A stretch of DNA of 64,000 bases from Pyropia haitanensis (taxonomy: Eukaryota > Rhodophyta > Bangiophyceae > Bangiales > Bangiaceae). A program made the translations under genes and the position numbers. Positions 32,644-43,162 of the stretch are shown in pieces. Numbering within the stretch: the stretch's first letter is position 1; every line of letters begins with the position of its first letter. The stretch spans positions 748,496 to 812,495 of the forward strand of contig SDUX01000002.1 in the NCBI GenBank assembly GCA_008729055.1. The letters run 5' to 3'. The notes beneath the pieces were generated by a model, which saw nothing but the letters and a program-made list of their open reading frames with translations, ran no database searches and was not told the DNA's origin.

Positions 32644-34630
32644 CGCGGCTCACGTTGGGGGGGGAGGGGAGACCAGCAGGAGGCAACGGCCGGAGCGGCA
32701 GCTGCAGGCAGAAGCGCACAGGCAAAGCACGAGAGGGCAAGAGGGGACGGGAAACGATTGAGCAGGCAGCACAGACAAGATGCGCGACAGGTGGGCGGGT
32801 CGGACCAGAAGTCGGGGGCGCAACGGTCAGAAACAGCCGTCGGCGGGTGCACGCACGCGCGCCAGCCTTGCGGGGCCCCTCGTCACAAGAACCGCCCGCC
32901 ACACCCACAGCAGCGGCCCAGCAGGTCTTTCTTTGCCCCTTCAACACCAGCACCCTCCAGCCAGCAGCATCCGCCTCGCCGTCGGCGACACGCGCGCGCG
33001 CGCGCGCGCGTGACCCCCCCCTCCCCCACGCCCCAAACGGCCCAAATTCGTCGCGAAACCCCCCCGCTCTAGCGCCCCCCCCCGCCGCAACGGCCTGGCT
33101 CCCAACGTACAGAGCACAACGACGGGGACGACGGACGCGTCGACAACAGCGGGTGCGGGGTGGTCAGTGGCACAGGTGACGCCGGCGGCGAAGCAGGTGG
33201 CGCGCGCTGCGCGCGAGCGCGGGCGGGCGCGTGGCGCACGACGCCTATATTCCCCTTTTGCCGGCCGCCTCGGGGGGGGGCTGCCGGGGCAGAGTCAAAC
33301 GGGCCCTGGGGGGGCCCAGACGCACCCCCCCCAGCCAGCCGCCCCGCGCACCGCCCTCAGCAGGGTGCGGTGAGGGGGGGGGGGGGGGGGGACTGCGTGC
33401 CCGCCCGCCCAACCAGGCGCCGGGGCCCCCCAACCCGCGGCAGCCTGTACTGGCGGCTGCCCGCCCAGCGCCAGCCCATGCTGCGAGGGAAGCCCCCCCC
33501 CCCCCCAACCCTTCCAACTTCTCACGCCCCCGCTCCCTCCCACACCGAGCCCGCGCGCGCCCAGCAAGCAAATCGGGCATTGGCCAGCCAACCAGCTCCA
33601 CCCCCCCCCGCTCCCCGGCCTCGCGCCGCCACCGTGACGGTCCGCGTCGCGGTCGCGGGGCACGGCAGATTTGGCGCACTTTCTGTGGGCGTGGCGCGGC
33701 GGCTGGCTGTCGCCTCCTCTCCGCGCTGGCCCCCCGCGGGCCCGCGCACCCGCGCTCCCCTCGCCAAAGCGCGCGCGCGCAAGGGTGAACCATCCGCGAA
33801 GGCGCCCGTGAGGGGTGTGGAAGGGGGGGGGAGGCGAGAGGACGAGAAGGCCGAGGTCGTTGTTGCATGCAGGATGAGCTTCCCGCGCGATCCGACGCTA
33901 ACGGGGGGTGAGGGGGGGACGGAGTCCAGATGGGAGGACGAGCGCTCGCCGTGGTCGTTGTCGTGGCGCGAGCGCGGCAGCCGTAGCCGCACCCGCGCGT
34001 ACGCGCCCATAGGAGGGGGGGGTAGGGCGCGCACAGGCGGGCCACTTATCACGCTGACAATTTGTAGGCGGGGCGGAGCACTGCGACCGCGCGCGCTCCT
34101 TTGGGCGCGCGATGGGCAGGCGCTTGGGCGGCGGCGCGGTGAGTGCGGGTGGATCGTCGACCGCCGCGGCTGCGACAAGTTCTCGACATGGGCCAATCAG
34201 AGGCTTCTGCTGCTGCGACGGTGCGATGTGGATCAAGTGGTTTCCCGCGTGCATCTTGCAAGCAATGACCAAATCTTTAGAGAATCAGCTGGCGGGGACA
34301 GCAAATTTGAGCTGTCTGGGGAGCTGACGTGCAAAGAGACCACGGGGTCGCAGAGCTGCCAGGGCTGGAGGTGGTCTTCGGGCGTGCAGAATAAAAGAGG
34401 GGGGAAGCCACACCTCTCCCAGCTGGGTACTCGCCCACGCTTGCGTTGTGGGGGCGCTTGCGGCGGGGTGGCTCACGCCACGTACATGCACCCTTGTCCA
34501 CCTCCGCCCCCTCCCTTCCCACCCTGTGGCACTTACTTTCTGTTCAAGAGCTACCCAATCAACAACACAGCAACGGGCAGAGAGGGGGCTGGGCGAAGGG
34601 ATGAACTCCCTCCGCCGTCGCCCTGGCGGC
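32644..34630. other. intergenic upstream of H1 and downstream of the hydrolase gene
   Basis: It holds the H1 promoter and a (CG)10 microsatellite at 32991-33010. A 523-codon plus-strand frame (33160-34731) is present but reads like noncoding sequence: Arg/Pro-rich with no domain, interrupted by G and C runs that happen to stay in frame, and overlapping the hydrolase end. Not called. Confidence 0.4.
32991..33010. repeat. (CG)10 microsatellite
   Basis: Twenty bases of perfect alternating CG upstream of histone H1, a sequence able to form Z-DNA under supercoiling. Confidence 0.9.
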
Positions 34631-35752
34631 TCACCCCAGGTAGCGCCGCAGCACCCCAACTACCGCCTTGGCGTCGGCGCCCGCCAAGAAGAAGCTCCAA
34701 TGGTCGAGCCGTGGGAGCTCCGTGTACTTGACGCGCGCCACCTCTCGCAGCAGCCGCCGCCCAATCGCGGCAGAGGCGGCGACCAGCGGCGGCGGCACCG
34801 ACGTGTCCGCACCGCCTGCCACGAGCTCCAGCGTATACCCCCGGCGGTGAGTGCGGTCGTACGTACCCGGCACGCGCGACAAGCGGCGCACGTCGGCGAC
34901 GAACCCCTCGAGGGCGACGACGCCGGCTAGGCGGGCGGTGGACGTTAGCGCCACGTGCGTGGCCATCACCGCGCCAAGGCTGTGGCCGGCCAGCACCACC
35001 CGCCCGGCGGGCGGGTCACCGCCGCCGTGGCGGCCACCGCGCGCTCGGCACAGCACCCTCTGCTCGGCGACGATGATCGCCTCGATGCGACGGGTGGAGA
35101 GGAAGAGGCCCAGCCGGTCCACGTCCGACGTGTCGGAGAGGAGCAGACGCTCCGTGGCGCCCACGTCGGCGGAGCCGCCCGCCGCCGCAGCCGCCCCGAT
35201 GGTGCTGTTGATCTGCGTGCTCGGGTCGTACCACGCGTAGACGTCCGACAGGGGCGCGTCCACCAGCTGCACGGGCACCCGCGGCGCAAACGGCACGACT
35301 AGCCGCACGGTCGACCACATCGCTGGCGCCGACGACAGCAGCACCTGCACCAGCGGCAGGTACACGTGTGGCGTGTCGGTGTAGCCGTGCAGGAAGACGA
35401 CCGACGCGGTCGCGCGGCGGGGCGGCTCCAACACCATCCCGCCGAGCGGCGGGCCCGCGTAGCACCGCACCGTGTGGGCGGTGCCCTGCACGCGGCGGCC
35501 GCAGGAGACGGGCGCGGGGCGCGGCATCTTGTCCGCCGGCACGCCGCCCGTCGGGTCAACCAGCGGCGTGTCGGCGGCGAGCAGCGCGTCCAGCTGCGAG
35601 GCGGAGACGAACGGGTGGCGGCCCAACGAGGGGGGCGTGTGGGGGGTGTGAGGGTAAACTACCGGCTCGGTGGGGGCGGTGGCAGCCGCGGGTGTGCCCC
35701 CAACGAGGGCGGCCACCAGCAGCACCACCACCGCGAGCGCCACGGTCGCCAT
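34631..35752 (-). CDS. secreted alpha/beta hydrolase, carboxylesterase/thioesterase type
   Basis: A 373-residue protein. Residues 1-26 form a signal peptide (MATVALAVVVLLVAALVGG, then AAATA). The hydrolase fold shows the oxyanion segment ASVVFLHGYTDTP, the nucleophile elbow AGHSLGAVMATH (Ser), an acid in VAGGADTSVPPP (Asp) and a final His in LPRLDHWSFFLAG, the order seen in phospholipase/carboxylesterase and acyl-protein thioesterase families. It is larger than cytosolic acyl-protein thioesterases because of a loop near residues 150-230. With the leader it probably acts in the secretory pathway or outside the cell; the substrate is unknown. The start is ATG 35752. No intron and no frame break. 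Confidence 0.82.
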   Translation of the reverse strand: MATVALAVVVLLVAALVGGTPAAATAPTEPVVYPHTPHTPPSLGRHPFVSASQLDALLAADTPLVDPTGGVPADKMPRPAPVSCGRRVQGTAHTVRCYAGPPLGGMVLEPPRRATASVVFLHGYTDTPHVYLPLVQVLLSSAPAMWSTVRLVVPFAPRVPVQLVDAPLSDVYAWYDPSTQINSTIGAAAAAGGSADVGATERLLLSDTSDVDRLGLFLSTRRIEAIIVAEQRVLCRARGGRHGGGDPPAGRVVLAGHSLGAVMATHVALTSTARLAGVVALEGFVADVRRLSRVPGTYDRTHRRGYTLELVAGGADTSVPPPLVAASAAIGRRLLREVARVKYTELPRLDHWSFFLAGADAKAVVGVLRRYLG

Positions 35753-36641
35753 CGTGGCGCGACTACCGACGCCGAGCGGCGCACCGCGGTGGTGCGGGTG
35801 GCGGGTGTCGAGGGTGGAGAGGGGATGGGGTGAGCGGCGGCTCTGCCACCGTGGGTGGCCGGCTTGCGCAGCTCGCGCCGCTTGGTGGCGAGCAACCACG
35901 ACGAGCTCCAACCGACTTGCCCCTACCCCCCGAGATGGTGTGGCCACCCAGCCCCCATCAACTGATTTGGGCGGGGCCAGCGCTTGCTTGGCATACCATG
36001 CCGTCCTCGCGCCCTACAGCGGCGAGGCAGCTGACGGCGACCGCGGTGGGCATGCCTGGAGCTCACCCACGGAGCCGTGGCCGCACCGCGCGAGGTGGGG
36101 GCCCCCCGGCCAAGTGCGCCCATGACCTGCGCCCCGTGATGTTCCCGCTGTGATTGAGCAGCCCAGCCCCGCGGTTCGTCCAGGACCTCGTTGAAGTGCA
36201 GTCAGTCGATATTGCGATGCTGCGATCCATTGGTCCAACAGCCGGTTTTCTGCATGTCTCAGTATTCTCACGTTCGCTTTTTGTGAGACGCGCCATATCG
36301 AACGAGATTCCTGGGCCCAAACGCACAATATAGTCAATCTCGTGACGCCGTGGATCTACGTGGACACCGCGCTGCCAGCCCGGTGGCGGCAGCAGGACAC
36401 CGCCGCTGTCTTCGCCCAGTCTGGTGGCCTACCCGCCTGCCGACATGCGTGCGGGGTGTTGCGGTGGTCTGCACATCGGCTGACCGGGTGGTGGTGCCCA
36501 CCGCGGTGCAGTGCGGCGCGGTGCGCTGGCTGGCGCAAGCCGTCGGTCGGGGGTGGAGCGGCCGCGGCGGTGGCGGTGGCGGTAGCAGCGGCGGCAGCGG
36601 CGGCGACAGCGGCTGCGGCGGCGGCGGCGGCGGCGACGATG

Positions 36642-36673
<32 letters not shown>

Positions 36674-36988
36674 GATGGTGGCGACGGCGGTGGCGGCGCC
36701 TCCCCGCCTCTGGAAGCAGAGGTGGGGAGGCAAGACGCGGCTCTGGCCGCCGCGGCAGCGCTGCCCTTGCACCGGAACGGGCGGCCGCTGCGGCGGGCGC
36801 CGCACCCCGTCGGCTGTCGCGCCGCGGGCGTCCATCTCCGTCCACACCACCGGCACTGCCGGTCGGGCCCTCGGCCACGGAGAAAGACAGAGGAAAAACA
36901 AAATAGGGTGTGGAGGGGATGAGGAGGGTGGCAACGGCGGGGAGGGAGAGTTTGGGGAGAAAGGGGGGAGGATGGAAGGTTCTGGGCG
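35753..36988. other. intergenic
   Basis: Upstream of the hydrolase. At 36160-36345 composition drops to moderate GC and includes a short hairpin (36266-36288). From 36540 to 36720 GGC/GCG-type repeats follow. A plus-strand frame at about 36350-36922 has coding-like codon structure (VVVPTAVQCGAVRWLAQAVG) but no ATG and no known domain; not called. Confidence 0.35.
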
Positions 36989-37778
36989 CTACCTAGCGGG
37001 CGTTGTTGCCTCGAGGCGGTACGGGCGGGTGCCCCCATGTAGCGCTGCAGCCACAGTTACCATCTCTGTAGCCGCCGCCACCGCCGCCGAGGCGGGATGG
37101 CGGCGTCGAACCGGACCGGACGGCGACGACAGAGGGGCGCCGCGCGCACCACCGCCAACGCGCGCGGCCGGGTGGCCGCATGGTCCTCCCGACCGCCCAT
37201 GGTCGGTGGCGGCCTCCTGGGGTGGGGGGGCGGCGTGGCGCCGCGTGCCGGCCCCGCCGGCGGCCGGTCGTATCCCCAGGGTGGGGGAGAGGGGGAGGGT
37301 GGCCTTCGCGGTGCGCCACGCTGCCCGGCCGCGGGAAGGTGGGACAAGCGCCGGGGGGGGGGAAGGACGGCCGCAGCGCGGTTCCGCCGCACTGTGGCGG
37401 CGGCGGCGGCGGCGGCGGCGGCATGCCGCAGGCGGCCGATAGCGGGGGGCGACTCGACGGCGGCAGGAGTGGCATCCCCGCCAACACAGCCCGGTCCAGG
37501 TGGCCGTGGGCATCCAAGGTGTTCCGCACCGCCGCCTTGCCGTGCTGCGCCACCCATCCGGCGGGAAGAACTTCCCAGAGAGGCGGGGGGGGGGCGCGGG
37601 CAGCGGCGTCCGCGGCGCTCTCGGAGATGGCACCCCAGAGCGGAACGGGCGCCCCATCGGGGGCTAAGAGGAGGGGAAGTTGGGGGGGGCGTGAATTGAG
37701 CGCCAGCGCCAGCGTCAGCGCCGAGCTGATGGGCAAGGCGGCCAGGCATAGGCGACCCAGGCGGAAAAAGAGACGCAA
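36989..37778 (-). CDS. hypothetical protein, frame-broken, doubtful
   Basis: The 5' part reads like a secreted or membrane protein: a hydrophobic leader (LGRLCLAALPISSALTLAL) followed by DGAPVPLWGAISESAAD and WEVLPAGWVAQHGKAAVR. No ATG precedes it in frame; the frame opens near 37910 and the first possible initiator is TTG 37778, so an exon may be missing. After a run of 9 G (about 37353-37361) the sensible frame changes, ending at 36989 with TEMVTVAAALHGG. No family is recognised. Confidence 0.27.
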
Positions 37779-38168
37779 CGGGGAGGGAACCGCGGACTCA
37801 ACGGGGGGGTCCCAAGGCGACGGCGAAGAGGGTAGGAGAAGGGCGGGACAGAGTTGAGCCGTCAGGTGGCGTGGCTCATTGTGGCGGCGATTCGGCCGAC
37901 GAGGCCCTGGTCAGTTTGCGTGAGGTCGGAGGCGCAGTGACACAACGTCATTCCCCCATCCAGGAGTCCTACAGCAGGTTGCGTGCCCCTCTTTTTTCGG
38001 TTGCGGTGTCCAAAGCGGTCGAGTGGCGGCGGCAGTCCCGCCACGGCGCCGGTCTCCTCAAGTGTGGCGACGACCGCCTCCACGACGGATGAGTTAGGGC
38101 GGCAGCACGCCAGAAACCCCCCCCCCTCCCTTCCCCCCCGCTACCCCCATCGCCCCCCGCCCTCCAAC
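37779..38168. other. intergenic
   Basis: Between the doubtful ORF and the 3' end of SPC25. Ends in C runs (38117-38160). Nothing recognised. Confidence 0.4.
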
Positions 38169-38975
38169 CTACTGCCGCTTTTTTCCCTTGAGCGCCCGCA
38201 GTACCTCGGCCACGTCTGCGGCGAAGCGCGCCTCCAGCAGCACGCCCTCCGCCGTAAAGTACTCCTCGTACGGCCGCTGCATCGACGCCACCGCCCGAGA
38301 CCGCCCGCCGCTGCGCAGCGTCAGGCAGTACATGCTGCGGCACGCCGACGACGCGGGCGGCACGGCGCCACCGCCCGCCACGGGCACCCCCGCCACGGGC
38401 TTGCCCACCACCGACGTTGCGTACACGCCGCCGGGGAGCGGGGCGGGGAGGCCGCTCGAGCCCGAGCCGGCACCGGCGGCGCCGCCCGCCCGCCCCTTCT
38501 TCCCCCGCCGCCGGCCGCCGCTGCCCGCCGGCCGCCGCGGGCGCACCGCCGGGACGGCGCAGAAGAAGGCGTCGCGCTCGACGATGAAGCCGATGGCGAG
38601 GATGGCGACCACGGCGGTCACGTAGATGGCAACGCAGACGAGCAGGAACCGCCGGGTGTCGGGGTAGGTGCCCGGCGCGAGGTGCGAGTAGAGGGACGCG
38701 CCAATCGCCACGACGGCGAGGCCCAGCTTGACGTCGATGGGGCCGGTCCGCTCCACGTAGCCGCTCCCCTCCAGCAACACAATGAGTTCATCATCCAGTG
38801 CCCGCTTTACCGTATGCGCATCGTAGAGGGCGTCGGGCAGGACGGCGGGGGTGAGAGGTTCGTCGTCACCGGCGGCCGCGGCGGCCGCGGCGGCCGCCGT
38901 CGGGGCGGCAGACGTCGAAGGAGCAGCAGCACTGGCGGCTTCCGCACCCGGGGCGGACGATGAGACAGCCGGCAT
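38169..38975 (-). CDS. SPCS2: signal peptidase complex subunit 2 (SPC25/SPCS2)
   Basis: A 268-residue ER membrane protein. After a 45-residue Ala/Ser/Pro leader come the family hallmarks: YDAHTVKRALDDELIVLL, then YVERTGPIDVKLGLAVVAIG containing the first membrane helix, and FLLVCVAIYVTAVVAILAI as the second. The C-terminal cytosolic domain ends AEVLRALKGKKRQ. SPC25 helps the signal peptidase complex engage the translocon and supports removal of signal peptides. Compared with animal SPCS2 it has an added Gly/Ser/Ala insert of about 50 residues after the second helix. The start is ATG 38975; no introns or frame breaks. Confidence 0.86.
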   Translation of the reverse strand: MPAVSSSAPGAEAASAAAPSTSAAPTAAAAAAAAAGDDEPLTPAVLPDALYDAHTVKRALDDELIVLLEGSGYVERTGPIDVKLGLAVVAIGASLYSHLAPGTYPDTRRFLLVCVAIYVTAVVAILAIGFIVERDAFFCAVPAVRPRRPAGSGGRRRGKKGRAGGAAGAGSGSSGLPAPLPGGVYATSVVGKPVAGVPVAGGGAVPPASSACRSMYCLTLRSGGRSRAVASMQRPYEEYFTAEGVLLEARFAADVAEVLRALKGKKRQ

Positions 38976-39469
38976 CGCTATCCGAGGGAAACGAGAGAGT
39001 AGGGGAGGACAACGCGGGCTGGGAAAGGCGGTAGAGGGTCGGGACAGCCGTGTCCAAGAAGAGGGGAGGGCGGTCGGAGAAGGGGGCAACACAGCGTTGG
39101 GTAAGGGCCCCGCATCAACAAGCCTTGTCAACTTGACACTGACAGCAGAGCAGAGGTGGATTTACGGATCAGATCATGCGACACTGTACACAGGCTACTT
39201 GAGCATGGTAGCGGCAGCCCATACTGCCAAAAGCACTCGACCGTGCTCCTCAGCCAAGTTGACATGGCCCAGCTGGGTGATGTTGCCCCGCCACCCCCCC
39301 CCGCCCACAATGCCAGCTGCGCGAAACAAAGTCGAGGCCCTCCGGCATGTGGAACAGAATGAGCGCGGAGGAGCCCAGAAAGATGGAGAGGGAAGCGAGA
39401 TAGCAGGAAACAAACAGTCCAGGCGGGGGGGGCATGACCCGCCGGCCCAGCACCACGCTGGCGCCGCCG

Positions 39470-41273
39470 TCATGGCACCCGCGCGGCCATCAGGCCCGCG
39501 GCGTCCATCTCGGAAAACATGTACCCGTTGGCCTTGTCCACCACCTTGACCAGCGCACCGACGCTGTCTTGTGACTGCGCCGAGCACCGGCAAGCGCCGC
39601 CCGACCAGAGAAAACAAACCAAGATGCATGCCAGACAAGAGCACAAGGGAAGCACCGGCAGCGGTTAATGGGATACCAGGCCACACCCTTCCCACAGTCG
39701 CGGCAGTAGCAAGCCCACAGCACGAAAAGAGTGCCCAGCGACAGCCAGCCGGGGCTAAACCGCGAGTCCCACACCGCCCCTGCCGTTGCTCGTCACATAC
39801 CGTGATGCTCAACAGCTGAAACCGCACGTGGGAATAATCATCCACGAGGCCCACCAGCGCACGGTTGAGCGCCGCGTACTTGGCTAACCGTGGGTCATCG
39901 TCGAGGGCGCCGAGCAGGTACTCCAGGTCCATGCCTTCCGCGTACTGTTCAATGTTCTCTGCGGGTCGAGCAGAGCCTCACCCTCGTGCGGGGGGAGGTA
40001 ACGGCCACCACCGAGGCACCACAGGGACGGACCAGGGCCATCAGACGGTGGTCAGCATCCAAACTGCTCTCCGACGGACACCCCCATCAACGGCGTGCGC
40101 ACGGACACGAGCAACGGACAACCAGGGCAGCTGACAGCTCGCTCTCCAGACACTTTGCCACAGCTGCCAGTGCCGTGGAACCTGCTCGACACGGGCGCCG
40201 GCAACTCGCCTGGCCAGCGCATGCCCCCCCACGTACCTATCCCCCCGTACGCCTCGACCAGGTCCACCTTGGACAGCACGTTGACAATCGGCAGCTCCAC
40301 CTGGAACATGACGGTGATGGACACGAGCAGCGCGGCGACCCACTTGCCAACGTCCGCGCAGTGGGCGGCGTCGACCAGGTTGACCGCCGCCAGGCGCACC
40401 CCCCCCCCCCGCGTCAGGGCGGCGAGGAGCCCCCGGATGGCGTCGTTGTGCGTCGACAGCTCCACCTGCCCCGGCATGTCAAACAGCCAGTACTTGCCGC
40501 GGTGCGGGCGGAGCGCCGCGACCAGCCAGTCCGTGTTGGCGGCCAGGTACTCAAACGCGTAGATGAGCGCGCCATTGGGGCCGAGCCCGTGGGCGGCCGC
40601 CACCGCGGGGGTGGTGACGAGCGCGGCGATGTCAATGGCGGCGTCGTAGGGGGTGGACGGCGCCGCGGGGTCCAGGTTGATGATGGCCACATCCCTGAGG
40701 GAGGCGCGGGGGAGAGAGGACACAGCACCAGGGCCCGCAGCGTGGGGCAGGTGGGCAGAGTAGACATGCCACTCGCAGCGGGCGCATGCTACGGCAACCA
40801 TGATGGGGGTGTCCGTCAGCCAGCAGCCCAGTGCCAGCCCAAGGAGGTGCCCGCCCGACGTGGCACCCACCCACACGTGGTGCTGCGCGCCTCGGCCAGG
40901 CCGTGGCTGGCGCCGCCGACAAGGCGCAGCGCCAGGCGTACCCCCCAGCCCACCAAAGTGGGCTCGGGAGTCCCAGCCGGCCCTGCGTCCCCGCCACGAC
41001 CTCACCCTGGCAGCTCCACCTGCCTCCCCGCTCCCCCTTCCTCCCCACGAATTAGTGCGCCTCCCCCGCCCCCCCGCTAGCGGCGAAACGCGACTCCATC
41101 CCCCCTTTGCCCTCCCCCCTCCTCCTCAGCGCACGGCCGTCGACGCCGCTGCCGCTCACGTACCGCCCAAGCCCCCGCAGGTACTCGGCCATGCCTTTGC
41201 AGTAGGTGGTCTTGCCGCTGCCGGGTGGGCCGAGCACCAGCTGCGCGTACGTCGTCAGGGGTGGATTCTCCAT
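39470..41273 (-). CDS. GPN2: GPN-loop GTPase 2 (GPN2), four exons
   Basis: Exons 41273-41164, 40694-40237, 39958-39801 and 39574-39470, joined by GT-AG introns (donors GTACGT, GTACGT, GTATGT; acceptors ending CAG) in phases 2, 1 and 0, give about 285 residues. Motifs: P-loop [11 protein letters not shown], Switch-region INLDPAAP, the GPN signature [10 protein letters not shown]3 DMPGQVEL, G4 LSKVDL and the C-terminal [11 protein letters not shown] GTPases are chaperone-like factors for assembly and nuclear import of RNA polymerases. Splicing restores family alignment at every junction. The C-terminus (MAARVP, stop) is shorter than animal GPN2; a possible fifth exon after TTCGCGCAG near 39320 (GWRGNITQLGHVNLAEEHGR) cannot be excluded. 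The start is ATG 41273. Confidence 0.92.
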
Positions 41274-41899
41274 TGCGAGGGGGGGGAGGTCCTTGCGCTG
41301 GGAAGGGCGGAGGGGGCGGGCGGGGGGGGCAGGTGTCGGTGACCCGCGGCGAGGCACCTCCGGCGTGGGCGGAACAGGCACGCGCTGCAGCCACCGACGT
41401 CCGCGCGACGAAGGCGACGCCCAAGACCCTCTCGCACGAATCACGAACAGGTCAAGAAAAAGGTGTGACGAGGAAGAATTGAGCACACACTTCGATATAA
41501 GTACATTCATGCACATGGGATTGAGGGTGAGCTGTGCGTCCAGGAAGCGGGCGGCGGAGTCTGGATGGACACGGGCGGCCACGCTGGACGATGGCCGTCG
41601 TCCAGGAGGCCAACGACGGCACCCCCTACCTCGGGGAGAATTCGAAGCAGTACGTGCCGCCGCTACTGGTATCGGCCTTTCCGTGCGGCTGAGTCGCGCT
41701 GAACCATGTGAGCGCCGCTTTAATAGCTGCGGGTGCGGGTAGCGGCGGTGTGAGGATGGCTGGCCACTCCCAGCGATGGACCATGGAATACGAACGCAAG
41801 CAACCAAAGAACGAAACAGCATAGAACACACAACACAACAAGAACAAAAGACGTGAAACAAACGGGTGCTGACGCCCCTTGCCGGACAGATCCGCCCCT
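41274..41899. other. intergenic, GPN2 upstream region
   Basis: Upstream of GPN2 and downstream of the MAPEG gene. A TATA-like TTATATCG (minus strand, about 41494-41501) lies 220 bp before the GPN2 ATG. The 41740-41870 part is A-rich and probably holds the MAPEG 3' UTR. Confidence 0.4.
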
Positions 41900-42352
41900 C
41901 TACACCGTCGCCGCGGCGGCCGCCTCGAGCCACAGTCGCACCGGCGGGGGCACACAGCCCGCCCAAAAGATGGCCGTCCGTAGGAAGCCCTTGGTCTTGA
42001 TGCGCTCCTCCCCGGCCACGTAGACGACGTTGTACAGGGCGCGGCTGCAGATGTACTGGGTGGCCAGCCGCCCAATGACGACCGGGTTCACCCCCGCCAT
42101 GATGGCCATGGCGATGCCGCTCGCGTACACGCCGAGCGACTCGAGGTTGTTAAAGTGCGCGTTGCGCGCGCGGCGCACCCAGCCGGGCAGAATGACCGCC
42201 GCGTCGGGGCGCTCGTGGCACTCTCGGGGGTTGGCATTGTTAAAGGGTCCCTTGCGGATCAGCCACGGCACAGCCGCCACGATGGGCGAGAAGGCCAGCG
42301 CAGAGGCGGCGAGGACCGACTGGATCGGCCAGCGGAGGGCGCGAACCAACAT
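41900..42352 (-). CDS. MAPEG-family membrane protein
   Basis: A 150-residue protein with about four hydrophobic segments. The MAPEG signature occupies the middle: [13 protein letters not shown] followed by [13 protein letters not shown], then [18 protein letters not shown] and [16 protein letters not shown] proteins (membrane-associated proteins in eicosanoid and glutathione metabolism) work in ER-type membranes as trimers; this short form is closer to bacterial-type members than to animal leukotriene synthases, so the substrate is open. The start is ATG 42352, preceded by a G/A-rich leader. A decayed second copy of its C-terminal part lies at 57336-57468. Confidence 0.82.
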   Translation of the reverse strand: MLVRALRWPIQSVLAASALAFSPIVAAVPWLIRKGPFNNANPRECHERPDAAVILPGWVRRARNAHFNNLESLGVYASGIAMAIMAGVNPVVIGRLATQYICSRALYNVVYVAGEERIKTKGFLRTAIFWAGCVPPPVRLWLEAAAAATV

Positions 42353-42899
42353 GGTGAGGAGAGGGGGGCAGGCAACGGGGGATAGGCGGAGATGGGCAAG
42401 GAAGAGAAGAGGAGGGAGAATTGAAGAAGAAGCTGGCGCGGGGGGGGCACGATGAGACGAAGGGGGCGCGGGTGACAGGTCACACAAAGTGTGGTCGAAG
42501 GGGAGGTTGGTCCGTGGGTCACTCTCCGGATGATCGTCTTAAACTAGTGCAAGGCCAGCAGAGCCTCTGCGAGATGTCCGGATCTGCGAGGAGGCCCTGT
42601 GAGCAGTGATCTGTGAGATTCAAGCTTAGCCCCACAGTCATGCGGCGACATCATGGAGAGATCCCCGCGGGGGATGACGCTGCTTCAATGACCGCTCCAG
42701 GAGCGGTGGCTCGCTGCCACCGGGCCAGGGATGGACTGGAGCACACTGTTATGCTGCCACCCGTCTCGAGACTAGCTTATCTCCAGCTCAAGATATCTCT
42801 CCACGGTGGGTGTCCTCTGTGGGCTCACGCTGCGAGATTCATTCCGGTTCGAGACTCTGTCGTTCACCCTTGGAAATTACACGTTCAACTGCTGTGAAG
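42353..42899. other. moderate-GC intergenic block with clustered hairpins
   Basis: GC is clearly lower than in flanking genes from about 42500. Perfect or near-perfect hairpins cluster at 42558-42570, 42661-42675, 42691-42707 and 42705-42721, the last two sharing three bases. No tRNA, snRNA or SRP signature is recognised. It directly abuts the Enhancer-of-polycomb exon. Confidence 0.4.
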
Positions 42900-43162
42900 C
42901 GCTCCTTCCTCCGCATCCACCAGTCGCCCGTGCCGACGGGCAACACGGACCCGTCGCTGGCGTTCCGCCCGCGCGACGGGGCGGCTGGGGGCGGGGGGCG
43001 CACCGGCCGGGGACGCCAAAGCACGTACGAAAACTACAAGCGGGCGGTGCTGCTGCAAAAGGAGCTGGTCCAGGCGCGGAGCTTGGTGGTGACGATGCTG
43101 CGGCGGGAGCGGCTCAAGGCGGAGCTGGCATCGCTCGACGCGGCCTCGCACGTCTGCGTCAA
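42900..43162 (+). pseudogene. isolated Enhancer-of-polycomb-like (EPL1) exon, incomplete gene
   Basis: The translation carries the second half of the EPL1 domain: RIHQSPVPTGNTDPSLAFRPR, a Gly/Arg spacer, then STYENYKRAVLLQKELVQAR and LRRERLKAELASLDA. This corresponds to the DPYVAFRRR...SYEKMLKLRRDLSRAR part of Enhancer of polycomb, a scaffold subunit of NuA4/Tip60 histone acetyltransferase. No ATG precedes it, and the first half of EPL1 is not found in the preceding 500 bp. Downstream, protein-like but frame-changing sequence continues to about 43460 (PPPAPGQLKLLCRYSGG). It may be a middle exon with distant neighbours or a truncated copy. Confidence 0.5.

Noticed and set aside
33160..34731. 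523-codon plus-strand open frame
   Set aside because: No ATG-linked domain, Arg/Pro-rich, spans obvious noncoding runs and overlaps the end of the well-supported hydrolase gene.
36342..37442. 366-codon plus-strand open frame over GCG repeats
   Set aside because: Alternating Ala-rich and Arg-rich output of simple repeats; no start context and no family.
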